Source: Streptosporangium sp. NBC_01756
Lineage (GTDB): Bacteria > Actinomycetota > Actinomycetes > Streptosporangiales > Streptosporangiaceae
Length of the DNA stretch: 64,000 nucleotides
Assembly (NCBI RefSeq): GCF_035917975.1
Contig: NZ_CP109130.1
Coordinates: 4,464,001-4,528,000 of the forward strand
Direction of reading: 5' to 3'
Below, piece after piece: positions 7,417-15,635 of the stretch. The notes under the pieces are model-generated. The model searched no databases, was not told the DNA's origin, and saw only the letters and a program-made list of their open reading frames with translations. Position 1 is the stretch's first letter; the number at the start of each line of letters is the position of its first letter. The position numbers and the translations under genes are program-made.

Positions 7417-8611
7417 CTACGGCCTCCAGGGGAACGGGCTCGGGACCTGGTGCGATGTCCGAGCCGGGCGGGAAGTGGACGTCTGGTGAGGAGCCGTCCG
7501 CGAACACGTCGTCCAGGTTCCACCGGGCGTACGGCCGCGCGCACGGCGGCTCGGCCGCGATGTAGAGATCACGGGTGCCGAGGTCCATCACCACGGAGTA
7601 GACCGACGTCACCGCCTGCTCTGCGGGGATCCCGGGGTCGAGGTGGCGGCAGATGCCGTCGGGGAACGAGTAGTGGTCGCGCAGGGCGCCGACGATGTCG
7701 GCGAGGGTCAACGTCCTGGCCGCCGCCGCGTCTTCGAGCAGGTGGCGTGCCCGCGACGGGCGGAGCAGGGTCAGCGCCGAGGTGGCGGCCTTCCTGTCGA
7801 CCAGGGGCAGCGGGCTGGCGAAGTGGTTGGAGTGGGTGATCAGGCCGTCCTCCGGGAGCAGGTGGCCGAACACCTCCGGCGCCACCTCAAGGTCGATCGC
7901 CTCGCCGCCGGCGTCCGCGATGAGCAGGTTCCCCGACGATATGCGCCGCACGTCCAGAACCTTGCGGTGGGCCTCACTCATCGTCCTGGACTGCAGAACC
8001 CCGCGGAGGAGGTAGTGGTACGGCACACCGACGCCGCCGGTGTCGCGGTCGGAGACCAGCAGGTTCGCGCACACCCCGAGCCCCGCGGAGTTGAGCCCGC
8101 TCTTCGCGAGCATCCCCGCCTCGGCCAGCGTGAGCACGGAGAAGCCCTCCGTGTCCCGGGTGGCCAGCAGGAACGTGACCGGTCCCTGCTCGGGATGCCA
8201 GTCCCAGTTCTGGGCGAGCAGGGTGTGCCCGTCGCGCGTGTACTTCGGCAGGACGGCCACCGAGGTGCACCCCTCGTCACGGTAGCCCGTGCCGTACAGC
8301 ATCTCGGTGCGCGCGTTGAGCGCCGTGACGTGCTCGATCGGCTGGCCCGCGCCTTCGGCGAGCCCTTCGAGCATCTCCGCGATCCGCGTGTCGTACTCCC
8401 TGGCCACCCCGAGGTACGTCGCGCCCCAGCGGAGCACGTCGGCGTCGGACAGGCCGGCTCCGTCGCGGAACCGGCGCAGGTAGGTCTGGATGCTCCGCTC
8501 GACCAGGTCGCCCGTACGGCGGCCGAGCTCGGCGCCCATCTCCCGGTACGTCCCCTCGACCGCTATCAGCGGGGGACCAGCCGGGTGAGCGGGCCGGTCG
8601 TGCTCGTTCAT
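7409..8611 (-). CDS. C45-family acyltransferase/amidohydrolase (Ntn, acyl-CoA:6-APA acyltransferase-like)
   Basis: 400 residues. EGCTSVAV around C115 is the autoprocessing site of peptidase family C45, where Cys becomes the N-terminal nucleophile. LAQNWDWHPEQ and SGLNSAGLGVCANLL are further family hallmarks, and THSNHF comes later. Members hydrolyse or transfer acyl groups on amides such as isopenicillin N. In this operon, beside an MHS transporter, it is more likely catabolic than part of beta-lactam synthesis, since no NRPS is present. It lies about 60 bp downstream of the transporter gene. Confidence 0.85.
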   Translation of the reverse strand: MNEHDRPAHPAGPPLIAVEGTYREMGAELGRRTGDLVERSIQTYLRRFRDGAGLSDADVLRWGATYLGVAREYDTRIAEMLEGLAEGAGQPIEHVTALNARTEMLYGTGYRDEGCTSVAVLPKYTRDGHTLLAQNWDWHPEQGPVTFLLATRDTEGFSVLTLAEAGMLAKSGLNSAGLGVCANLLVSDRDTGGVGVPYHYLLRGVLQSRTMSEAHRKVLDVRRISSGNLLIADAGGEAIDLEVAPEVFGHLLPEDGLITHSNHFASPLPLVDRKAATSALTLLRPSRARHLLEDAAAARTLTLADIVGALRDHYSFPDGICRHLDPGIPAEQAVTSVYSVVMDLGTRDLYIAAEPPCARPYARWNLDDVFADGSSPDVHFPPGSDIAPGPEPVPLEAVDA

Positions 8612-8674
8612 CGGTTGCCTTTCTTGGATCGGCGGTAGTCCCGTCCGACGGGTCCGGGTGCCGGACCGCGGGAC

Positions 8675-10024
8675 TCAGTGCAGGACGCGGTGGGCGCTCT
8701 CCCTCATCCCCAGTACCACTGCGAGGGTGACCGCCGCCGAGACGATCGGCAGCAGCGCGGCGGACAGCCCGGACCCGGTGAGCTCCACCACCCCGGTGGC
8801 GACGAACGGCGCCGTGCCGCCGAAGGCCATGACCGCGAAGTTGTAGCCGATGGACATGGTGGAGTAGCGCAGCTTCGTCGGGAACAGCTCGGAGATGGCG
8901 GCGGGGCCGGGGCCGGAGAACATCGCCAGGATGACGGCGATGATCAGCTGCCCGGCGTACACCCCCACGGTGGTCCCGCTGCCGAGCAGCGCCATGACGG
9001 GCCAGCTCAGCACCAGGAACCCGAGCGCGCTGCCCAGCAGCAGCGGTTTGCGCCCGATCCGGTCCGACAGTGCGCCGAACACGGCGATGAGGACGGTGAG
9101 GGTGATGAGGCCGACGATGTTGGACGTCCGCGCCACGTCGGCGTCCACCCCGGCCACGCCGGTGAGCCAGGTGGGCAGGTAGGTCAGGAAGAAGAAGTAG
9201 GCGACGGTCCACAGCATGGTGAAGCCGAAACCGCGGGCGATGCTCGGGAACTGGGTGCGCAGGCCCTCGCGCAACGGGCTCTTGGCGGTCGAGCCCTTCG
9301 CCTGCTCCTCGCTGAAGGCGGGCGTCTCGGCGAGGCCGAACCGGAGCCAGAGCGCGGCGATCGCGGTCAGCGCCGACAGCAGGAAGGGCAGCCGCCAGGC
9401 CCAGCTGGTCAGCTGCTCGTCGGTGAAGATCGAGGAGTTGAGTGCCACGACGCACGAGGCCAGGAGGAAGCCGCCGGCCGTCGACACCTGGTTGAAGCTG
9501 CCGAAGAAGCCACGCCGCCTCGCCGGGGCGTACTCCACCAGGAACGCCGCCGAGCCGGCCCACTCCCCGGCCACCGAGAAGCCCTGGACCATGCGCAGGA
9601 CGACCAGCAGGATCGGTGCCGTGATCCCGATGCTCTCGTAGGTCGGCAGCACGCCGATGAGCGTCGTCGCCGCACCCATCATCAGCACGCTGACGACCAG
9701 GGTGATCCGGCGCCCGAACTTGTCACCGAAATGCCCGAACGTGATGGCACCGAGCGGGCGCATCAGGAAGCCCACCGCGAACACCGCGAAGGTGTAGAGG
9801 GTGCCGACGAGACTGCTCGACTCGGGGAAGAACAGCTTGCCCAGCGTCACCGCCGAATAGGCGTACACCAGGTTGTCGTAGTTCTCCATGATGTTGCCGA
9901 AGCTTCCGGCGACGACGACGCGCAGGGAGCCGGTCTGCGGGGCGGCGTCCCTCGTGCTTTCCGGCATCGGCGGCTTTTCCCGCTCTCGTCGGGCGGTTCC
10001 GCTGGAAGTGAGGTTGTCGGTCAT
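8675..10024 (-). CDS. MFS transporter, metabolite:H+ symporter (MHS) type
   Basis: 449 residues; the ATG at 10024 has a good GGAGG site, while the frame would allow a 26-residue longer form. The MHS signatures GHFGDKFGRR (loop 2-3) and GALSDRIGRKP (loop 8-9) are present, with about 12 hydrophobic segments. VVLRMVQGFSVAGEWAGSAAFLVEYAP is typical of ProP/ShiA/KgtP-like proton symporters. It sits between two metabolic genes of the same operon and probably imports the substrate that the acylase, deacetylase and SDRs process (inference). Confidence 0.9.
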   Translation of the reverse strand: MTDNLTSSGTARREREKPPMPESTRDAAPQTGSLRVVVAGSFGNIMENYDNLVYAYSAVTLGKLFFPESSSLVGTLYTFAVFAVGFLMRPLGAITFGHFGDKFGRRITLVVSVLMMGAATTLIGVLPTYESIGITAPILLVVLRMVQGFSVAGEWAGSAAFLVEYAPARRRGFFGSFNQVSTAGGFLLASCVVALNSSIFTDEQLTSWAWRLPFLLSALTAIAALWLRFGLAETPAFSEEQAKGSTAKSPLREGLRTQFPSIARGFGFTMLWTVAYFFFLTYLPTWLTGVAGVDADVARTSNIVGLITLTVLIAVFGALSDRIGRKPLLLGSALGFLVLSWPVMALLGSGTTVGVYAGQLIIAVILAMFSGPGPAAISELFPTKLRYSTMSIGYNFAVMAFGGTAPFVATGVVELTGSGLSAALLPIVSAAVTLAVVLGMRESAHRVLH

Positions 10025-10061
10025 CGCGACCTCCGCGTCAGGAGAAGGGGGGAAGTACGGG

Positions 10062-10811
10062 TCAGGTGGCGATGTATCCACCGTCCACGGGTAACAGGGC
10101 ACCGGTCACGAACGACGCTCTGGGCGAGGCCAGGTAGGTCACGGCGTCGGCCACCTCGGACGGGTCACCCGGCCGCCCCATCGGCGCGCGCGTGACACGC
10201 GGCCGGATCTGCTCCTCGGAGAGGTCCTGCAGCAGCGGGGTGACGAACACTCCCGGAAGCACGCTGTTGACCCTGATGCCCCGTCCGGCGAGCTCCACCG
10301 CGGCGGACTTCGTCAGCATGTGCTGTCCGGCCTTGCTCACCTGGTAGGCCACCGACGACGGCGGCGACGGGTGCCCAGGAGGAGGGACGTGGCCGTAGAT
10401 GGACCCGATGTTGACGACGCTGGCGTGCGGACTGGCGGTGAGCTCGTCGATGAACGTCCGGATGCCGGTCCACGGAGCCCACAGGTTGGTCCGCAGCACC
10501 CGGTCCCACTCGTCGTCGGATGTCTCCAGCAGGTCCTTGCGCGCACTGACGCCGGCGTTGTTGACCAGGATGTCGAGCCGTCCGTGAGTCGCGCGGACGG
10601 TGCCGGCCAGCAGCTCCCAGGAGGTCCGGTCGCACACGTCCAGCCGCTGGTAGGCGGGCGTGTCCGGGCCGTTCGTCCAGGGTTTGCCGGTACGGTCGCG
10701 CAGGTCGCCGTAGACGACGTGCGCGCCGGAGGCGTGCAGGCCGTCGACGATGGCGGCGCCCAGGCCGGTGGCCCCGCCGGTGACGACCGCGACCAGTCCG
10801 CTCAGCTCCAT
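10062..10811 (-). CDS. Short-chain dehydrogenase/reductase
   Basis: 249 residues. VTGGATGLGAAI (residues ~9-20) is the cofactor loop, NNAGVSA is the NNAG motif, and YQVSKAG carries the catalytic Tyr and Lys. The end ..GALLPVDGGY is canonical for classical SDRs. It is the first gene of the minus-strand catabolic operon, so the operon promoter must lie in 10812-11025. I see no clear promoter or operator there. Confidence 0.9.
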   Translation of the reverse strand: MELSGLVAVVTGGATGLGAAIVDGLHASGAHVVYGDLRDRTGKPWTNGPDTPAYQRLDVCDRTSWELLAGTVRATHGRLDILVNNAGVSARKDLLETSDDEWDRVLRTNLWAPWTGIRTFIDELTASPHASVVNIGSIYGHVPPPGHPSPPSSVAYQVSKAGQHMLTKSAAVELAGRGIRVNSVLPGVFVTPLLQDLSEEQIRPRVTRAPMGRPGDPSEVADAVTYLASPRASFVTGALLPVDGGYIAT

Positions 10812-11025
10812 GGGCCCTTCCCTCCGCTCCCTCGCACGCTCGGCGGGTTCCGTGGAAACATCCTGTACGCGCTCTCACCTCCCGTCCTCCGTCAGATGAC
10901 GGATGCGCGCCCCGGGCTCCGCCACCACGGCGCCGGCCGGCCGCCGGGGGCCTACGCGGATCTGCGTACGGCGATGCCGCAGGTGAGCGGATGTCCCCTC
11001 GCGGCCGCGCGGCCAGACTCGGCGC

Positions 11026-12339
11026 ATGCTGACCGTGCTCATCCGTGCCTTCCGCGTGCCCGACCTCCGCAGGAAGATCCTCTTCACCCTGGCGATGGTC
11101 GTGCTGTTCCGGACCGGGCAGATCCTGCCCGCGCCCGGTGTGAACGTGGTCGCGGTGCGGGAGTGCCTGAGCGGGACCCGTGGCGGGCTCGTCGACATGC
11201 TGCAGCTGTTCAGCGGCGGGGCGATGCTGAAGTTGTCGGTGTTCGCCCTCGGGGTCATGCCGTACATCACCGCCGGCATCGTGATCCAGCTGCTCACCGT
11301 GATGGTCCCGCGCCTGGAGGCGCTCAGGAAGGAGGGGCAGCAGGGGCAGGCGAAGATCACGCAGTACACGAGATATCTGACGGTGGCACTGGCCGTGCTC
11401 AACGCCACCACGGTCGTGTCGCTGGCCCGCACGGGCCGGATCTTCCCCTCCTGCAACCGGCAGGTGCTGCACGACCAGGACCCGATGACGGTCATGGTGA
11501 TCGTGGCGACCATGGTGGCGGGGACCTGCGTGATCATGTGGCTGGGAGAGCTGATCACCGATCGGGGGATCGGGAACGGCATGTCCATCCTGATCTTCAC
11601 GCAGGTGGTCGCCGTGTTCCCCTCCTACATGTCGAACATCTTCGTGCTCAGCCCGATCGCGCTGGTGACGATGCTGGTCGCGGGGGTCTTCCTGGTTGCG
11701 GCGGTGGTGTTCATGGAGCAGGCGCAGCGGCGGATCCCGGTGCAGTACGCCAAGCGGATGGTCGGGCGCAGGATGTACGGCGGGACCTCGACCTACCTTC
11801 CGCTGAAGGTCAACCAGGCCGGGATCGTCCCCGTCATCTTCACCTCGTCCCTGCTCTTCCTCCCGCAGCTGGCGATGGGGCTGATGGGCGGCACAGGACC
11901 GGTCGCGGAGTGGATCTCGCGCTATCTCGTCTCGGGCGACCACCCGGTCTACGTGACGGCGTACCTCCTGCTGATCGTGGCCTTCACCTACTTCTACGTG
12001 TCGATCACCGTCAACCCGGCGGAGGTGGCCGACAACATGAAGCGGCTCGGCGGATTCGTGCCGGGCATCCGGCCGGGGCGGCCCACCGCGGAGTATCTGC
12101 GGCATGTGCTCTCGCGGCTGACCGCGCCGGGAGCGGCCTATCTCGGCACGCTGTCACTGATCCCGATCATCGCGTTCGTGATATTGCGTGACCCCGGGAC
12201 CCAGCAGAACTTCCCGTTCGGCGGGACGACCGTCCTCATCATGGTCGGGGTGGGGCTGGACACGGTCAAGCAGATCGAGTCGCAGCTGGAGCAGCGCACC
12301 TACCAGGGCTTCCTCAAGGGACCGTCGGCCCGGACCTGA
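11026..12339 (+). CDS. secY: SecY-family translocon subunit, orphan paralogue
   Basis: 437 residues with about ten membrane segments. Close to housekeeping SecY: LPAPGVNV, LFSGGAMLKLSVFALGVMPYITAG, VPRLEALRKEGQQGQ..ITQYTRY, NGMSILIF and the C-terminal FPFGGTTVLIMVGVGLDTV..IESQL. SecY is the protein-conducting channel and normally lies in the spc ribosomal operon next to adk and map; here it stands alone between an SDR and a two-component system. It may be a second, specialised translocon or a recently duplicated copy. No SecA2 or accessory Sec gene is in view. Its end is embedded in a 37-bp tandem repeat. Confidence 0.9.
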   Translation: MLTVLIRAFRVPDLRRKILFTLAMVVLFRTGQILPAPGVNVVAVRECLSGTRGGLVDMLQLFSGGAMLKLSVFALGVMPYITAGIVIQLLTVMVPRLEALRKEGQQGQAKITQYTRYLTVALAVLNATTVVSLARTGRIFPSCNRQVLHDQDPMTVMVIVATMVAGTCVIMWLGELITDRGIGNGMSILIFTQVVAVFPSYMSNIFVLSPIALVTMLVAGVFLVAAVVFMEQAQRRIPVQYAKRMVGRRMYGGTSTYLPLKVNQAGIVPVIFTSSLLFLPQLAMGLMGGTGPVAEWISRYLVSGDHPVYVTAYLLLIVAFTYFYVSITVNPAEVADNMKRLGGFVPGIRPGRPTAEYLRHVLSRLTAPGAAYLGTLSLIPIIAFVILRDPGTQQNFPFGGTTVLIMVGVGLDTVKQIESQLEQRTYQGFLKGPSART

Positions 12340-12424
12340 CCGCGAAGATCTCAAGGGATCGTCGGCCCGGACCTGACCGCGAAGATCTCAAGGGACCGTC
12401 AGCCCGGACCTGACCGCGAAGACG
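12314..12424. repeat. 37-bp tandem repeat, three copies, spanning two convergent stop codons
   Basis: Copies at 12314-12350, 12351-12387 and 12388-12424 (core GACCGTCGGCCCGGACCTGA). Copy 1 encodes the SecY C-terminus and its stop. Copy 3, read on the other strand, encodes the end and stop of the response regulator. The middle copy is the entire remaining spacer. Confidence 0.9.
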
Positions 12425-13053
12425 ACCAGTTGGGCCCGGTCGCGGGCGTGGAGCTTGACCATGGCGCGGCTGACATGGGTGCGGACGGTGTCGGGACTGA
12501 TGACGAGTTCCGTGGCGATCTCGTCGTTCGACCGGCCGGTGGCGACCCAGGCGACCATCTCACGCTCTCTGGGGGTGAGCCGGTCGAGCCCCTCGACCGG
12601 GGCGGCGTCGTGGTGGCTGAACCGGCCGATGACCCTCCTGGTGACGGAGGGGGAGAGCAGCGCCTCACCCGAGGCGACGACCCTGATCGCGTGGGTGAGC
12701 TCCTCGGGAGCGCTGTCCTTCAGGACGAACCCGCTCGCTCCGGCCTGGAGGGCTGCGAAGACGTACTGGTCGAGCTCGAAGGTGGTGACGACGACCACCC
12801 GGATGGCGTTGAGCGCCGGGTCGGCGGCGATGGCCCGCAGCGTGTCGATGCCGTCCATGCCGGACATGCGGATGTCGAGCAGCAGGACATCGGGCCGGGT
12901 GTCACCCAGCAGCCGGAGGGCCGCGGCGCCGTCGGCGGCCTCACCCACGAACTCCAAATCGGGCTCACGGTCGATGAGCGCCCTGAGCCCCATACGCACG
13001 ACGGCCTGGTCATCGGCGAGCGCCACCCGGATCGAACCCGCCGGAGGGTTCAC
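12388..13053 (-). CDS. NarL/LuxR-family response regulator
   Basis: 221 residues with a GTG start. The receiver domain (~8-125) has acidic LADDQ, the phospho-acceptor Asp in LLLDIRMSGMDG, and the Lys of VLKDSAPEEL. The LuxR HTH (~155-215) reads LTPREREMVAWVATGRSNDEIA. It lies 30 bp downstream of the histidine kinase at 13084-14298 and is presumably its partner. Targets are unknown. Its last codons lie in the third copy of the 37-bp tandem repeat. Confidence 0.92.
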   Translation of the reverse strand: MNPPAGSIRVALADDQAVVRMGLRALIDREPDLEFVGEAADGAAALRLLGDTRPDVLLLDIRMSGMDGIDTLRAIAADPALNAIRVVVVTTFELDQYVFAALQAGASGFVLKDSAPEELTHAIRVVASGEALLSPSVTRRVIGRFSHHDAAPVEGLDRLTPREREMVAWVATGRSNDEIATELVISPDTVRTHVSRAMVKLHARDRAQLVVFAVRSGLTVP

Positions 13054-13083
13054 CCGGCACCTCCGATCATGGGACTTCCCCCG

Positions 13084-14298
13084 TCATACGGTCCCTGCGC
13101 CCGAGGTCTCTGCGCCCGAAGCCCCTGTGCTTGCGATCCCTGTGCTTGCGGTCCCTGAGCCCGCGGTCTCTGCGCCCGAAGCCCCTGTGCTTGCGGTCCC
13201 TGTGCCCGAGGTTTCTGCGCCCGCGGTCTCTGCGGGAAAGCGTGCCACGACGCGGAAACCGCCGCCCTCCCGGGGGCCCGCGCTGAACATGCCGCCGGCT
13301 TCCTTCACCCGGTTCCGCATCCCGGTCAGCCCCCGGCCCTCGGCCGTTCCTGAGGCGCCGTTCCCCCGGTCGGCGATCTCCAGCACGAACGCGCACGGAT
13401 CACTGGCCAATCGGACCAGGGCCCTGGTCGGACCGGCGTGCCGCAGGACGTTGGTCAACGACTCGCGCACGACCCGGTAGACCGTGCCTTCGAGGTGCGC
13501 GGGGACATCCGGCCTGGCCGGTTCGACGTCGACGGGCAGCCCGGCCGCGCGCACCCCGTGGATCAGCGCGGGCAGGTCGTGGTCTGCGGCGGTGGGGTCG
13601 ATGAGGTCGAGCGCGGAGCGGAGCTGGTTGAGCGCCTGCATGCTGGTCGAACGGATCGCCTCCAGTGACTCGCGGGCCTGGTCGGGGCGCTCGTCGAGCA
13701 TGAGCAGGGCGACCCCGGCCTGCATGGCGATGGTGGCGAGGCCGTGTCCGGCCACGTCGTGCACCTCCCCGGCGATGCGGGCCCGCTCCGAGGCGATCAG
13801 CTCCCGCGCGCTCAGGGCGGCCTGCGCCGTCCCGGTGACCGGGCCGGGGCGGGGCGCGACCACCGCGTCGGCCGCCGTCCGCAGGGGCTCCGCGACCGTC
13901 GCCGTCCGCGTCGCCCCTGCCGTACGTGTCGCCCTCGCGGGCTCCGCGTCCGTCGTCGTATGCGGCGGCATCGACGTCGACGTCCGCGTCGCCGCCTTCA
14001 CGAGCAGCGCCGGGTGGGCCGGGATCCGGGCCGCAGCGCCGGCGGCGTCCGTGGTCTGGCCGGCCGGCGTGCCGATGCCGAGAGCCCGGCCCGCCGAGGT
14101 GCCCGTGCTCAGCGACTGGTCGGCCGTGCCGTGGGCCTGGGCGAGGCCACTGAACGGCCACGGGATGGCCAGCCAGCCCACCCACGCCAGCATGAGGATG
14201 ACCGGCAGGTCACGCAGCCGTCCCAGACGGGACAGCGCCGCTGCGGCCGCCGCGAAGGAGACGCGCTGGCGGCCGTCCGGATGCGTGTGCTCGGTCAC
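13084..14298 (-). CDS. NarL-type sensor histidine kinase with degenerate sensor region and repetitive tail
   Basis: 404 residues, GTG start. The kinase core has the HisKA_3 H-box RIAGEVHDVAGHGLATIAMQ, an N-box ESLTNVLRHAG and a G-box GRGLTGMRNRVKEAGG. Only one convincing membrane segment (ILMLAWVGWLAIPWPF) is visible in place of the usual four to six. Residues ~60-160 are a low-complexity Ala/Thr/Arg stretch. The last ~50 residues are Ala/Gly/Ser/Thr repeats encoded by imperfect 18-bp units at 13087-13240. The protein may sense poorly or be decaying. It pairs with the downstream regulator. Confidence 0.85.
   Translation of the reverse strand: MTEHTHPDGRQRVSFAAAAAALSRLGRLRDLPVILMLAWVGWLAIPWPFSGLAQAHGTADQSLSTGTSAGRALGIGTPAGQTTDAAGAAARIPAHPALLVKAATRTSTSMPPHTTTDAEPARATRTAGATRTATVAEPLRTAADAVVAPRPGPVTGTAQAALSARELIASERARIAGEVHDVAGHGLATIAMQAGVALLMLDERPDQARESLEAIRSTSMQALNQLRSALDLIDPTAADHDLPALIHGVRAAGLPVDVEPARPDVPAHLEGTVYRVVRESLTNVLRHAGPTRALVRLASDPCAFVLEIADRGNGASGTAEGRGLTGMRNRVKEAGGMFSAGPREGGGFRVVARFPAETAGAETSGTGTASTGASGAETAGSGTASTGIASTGASGAETSGAGTV
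13087..13240. repeat. In-frame imperfect 18-bp repeats at the kinase 3' end
   Basis: Units such as GCCCCTGTGCTTGCGGTC recur about eight times and encode the ETAGAGTAS-like tail of the histidine kinase. Because units are multiples of three, copy changes keep the frame. Confidence 0.7.
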
Positions 14299-14647
14299 CG
14301 TCCCCCATCAGAACAAGCTTGTATGACGCGATCCTAGCCAGTATCGGATGGTCCTGCCCGGGGCCGGTCCACGCGTTACCGGAGAACACCGTGGACGCCA
14401 CCGTGCTCGTCGGTACTTGATCGGTTTCGGCTCACCGACCGGCCATTCGGCGGCGCGGTTGGCCCCGCGAGCGGGCCCGGGAGGTTCGCACCACAGCTCG
14501 CGGGCGAGGTGACGCGGTGAGTACGCCACGGGGGCGGACCATACTCGTCACGCCGGTGCAGCGGCGCGAGCGCGGTGCTCCAGGCGAGCGGCTCGTCGAC
14601 GAGCCTGTGCACCTCCTTGATGTGCAGCTCCTGCGGCTTGACCAGTG
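14299..14647. other. Intergenic region, no gene supported
   Basis: 349 bp between the histidine kinase start and the broken tannase gene. A minus-strand open frame at 14376-14651 (about 91 codons, TTG start, no known domain) directly follows the tannase stop. I do not count it as a gene. Confidence 0.35.
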
Positions 14648-15425
14648 TCAATCCGCCTTGGAGGCGGGCTCACAGGTGAAGTTCCGTGCCTGGTCGGTGC
14701 TGCCGTGGCCGGTGTAGCGGGCCGCGAGTGGGTAGGCGCACACCGGTCGTGACAGGGTTGCCGCGCCGGTGGCCGGGTCGGTCAGTGCGGCCGGGATGGA
14801 CTGTGGCGCCTGTCCGTGCTCCACCCATGCCACCATCGCCGCCAGCGGGTCGGTGGGGGTCGAGCCGGCCGTCGGGCTTCAGCGCCCAGCCGCCGGTGTA
14901 TCCGTCGGTCGATGGGACCCCGCAGTCGGTGGCCGCGGACGCATATCCGCCTTTGAGGGTCTCCGCAAGGGAGGGGCTGACGTACCCCGGTGCTGGGGCA
15001 TAGAAGATTCCGCAGGCGTAGCCACCTCCGCCGATGCCCTGGAAACGCCCGTTCCATTTCGCGGGCAGCCAGACGGTGATATGGATGGGGTTGTCCGCGG
15101 GGTCGGTCTGGGTCAAGGCCACAGCGCAGAAACCGGGTAGCCCGGTGATCGGGGTGGTCGCCCCGGGCGGGGTGTAACCGCCTGTGGTGTTGAGGATCGC
15201 GGAGTTCACCGTGACGTGGGACAGCCGCAATACGGACGTCAGGTAACCGGTGCTGCACCGGGCCATGGAAGAGCCGGGCGCGGCGGATTGCCGGGCGGCG
15301 TCGGCCGCGCCGGCGGTTGGCGTGGTTGCGGGCAGCACTGCCGCCAGCAGGGCAATGAATGCCAGGCGGTTAAGCCGGGCCACGAGGCAAGCTCGGCGGC
15401 GCAGGCCACCGATAGGACCGTTCAT
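14648..15425 (-). pseudogene. Tannase/feruloyl-esterase family protein, internally deleted and frameshifted
   Basis: From the ATG at 15425 a signal peptide (RLAFIALLAAVLPATTPTAGA) and a typical tannase-family N-terminus follow: VTVNSAILNTTGGYTPP, LPGFCAVALTQTDPADNPIHITVWLPAKWNGRF, GGGGYACG. At about 14858 this frame (GGWALKPDGRLD) runs directly into the family's C-terminus in another frame: DPLAAMVAWVEHGQAPQSI, VCAYPLAARYTGHGSTDQARNF, ending at 14648. The middle ~250 residues, with the catalytic Ser, Asp and His region, are absent. One deletion thus removed the active site and shifted the frame. It is secreted in the ancestral form and non-functional now. Confidence 0.82.
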
Positions 15426-15635
15426 CGGCTACTTACCTTCATTGTGGTGACAGTGAAAAATCAGACACGGTCAACGTGAGCGAGCGTGTCGCGCTGATCG
15501 GCACGGCGCCGAATGTCAGGTGGCGAGCCCGGCGGTTCGCTGTACGGACGACTTCGCCATCTGTGCGGACGACTTCGGACATCGACAACGTGACGATCAG
15601 CGGCGACGCCGGCCGGAAATCAGCCGTGGCGCCCG

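Noticed and set aside
7409..8611. C45 acylase as part of a beta-lactam gene cluster
   Set aside because: No NRPS, isopenicillin synthase or related genes in the window; the context is a transporter with catabolic enzymes.
8678..10195. Plus-strand open frame opposite the MHS transporter
   Set aside because: Low-complexity Glu/Arg/Gly translation; shadow of the transporter and SDR genes.
12314..12424. CRISPR-like array
   Set aside because: The three 37-bp units are directly adjacent with no unique spacers, and no cas gene is present.
14376..14651. Minus-strand ORF of about 91 codons after the broken tannase
   Set aside because: TTG start, no known domain and an Arg/Pro-rich second half; not supported.
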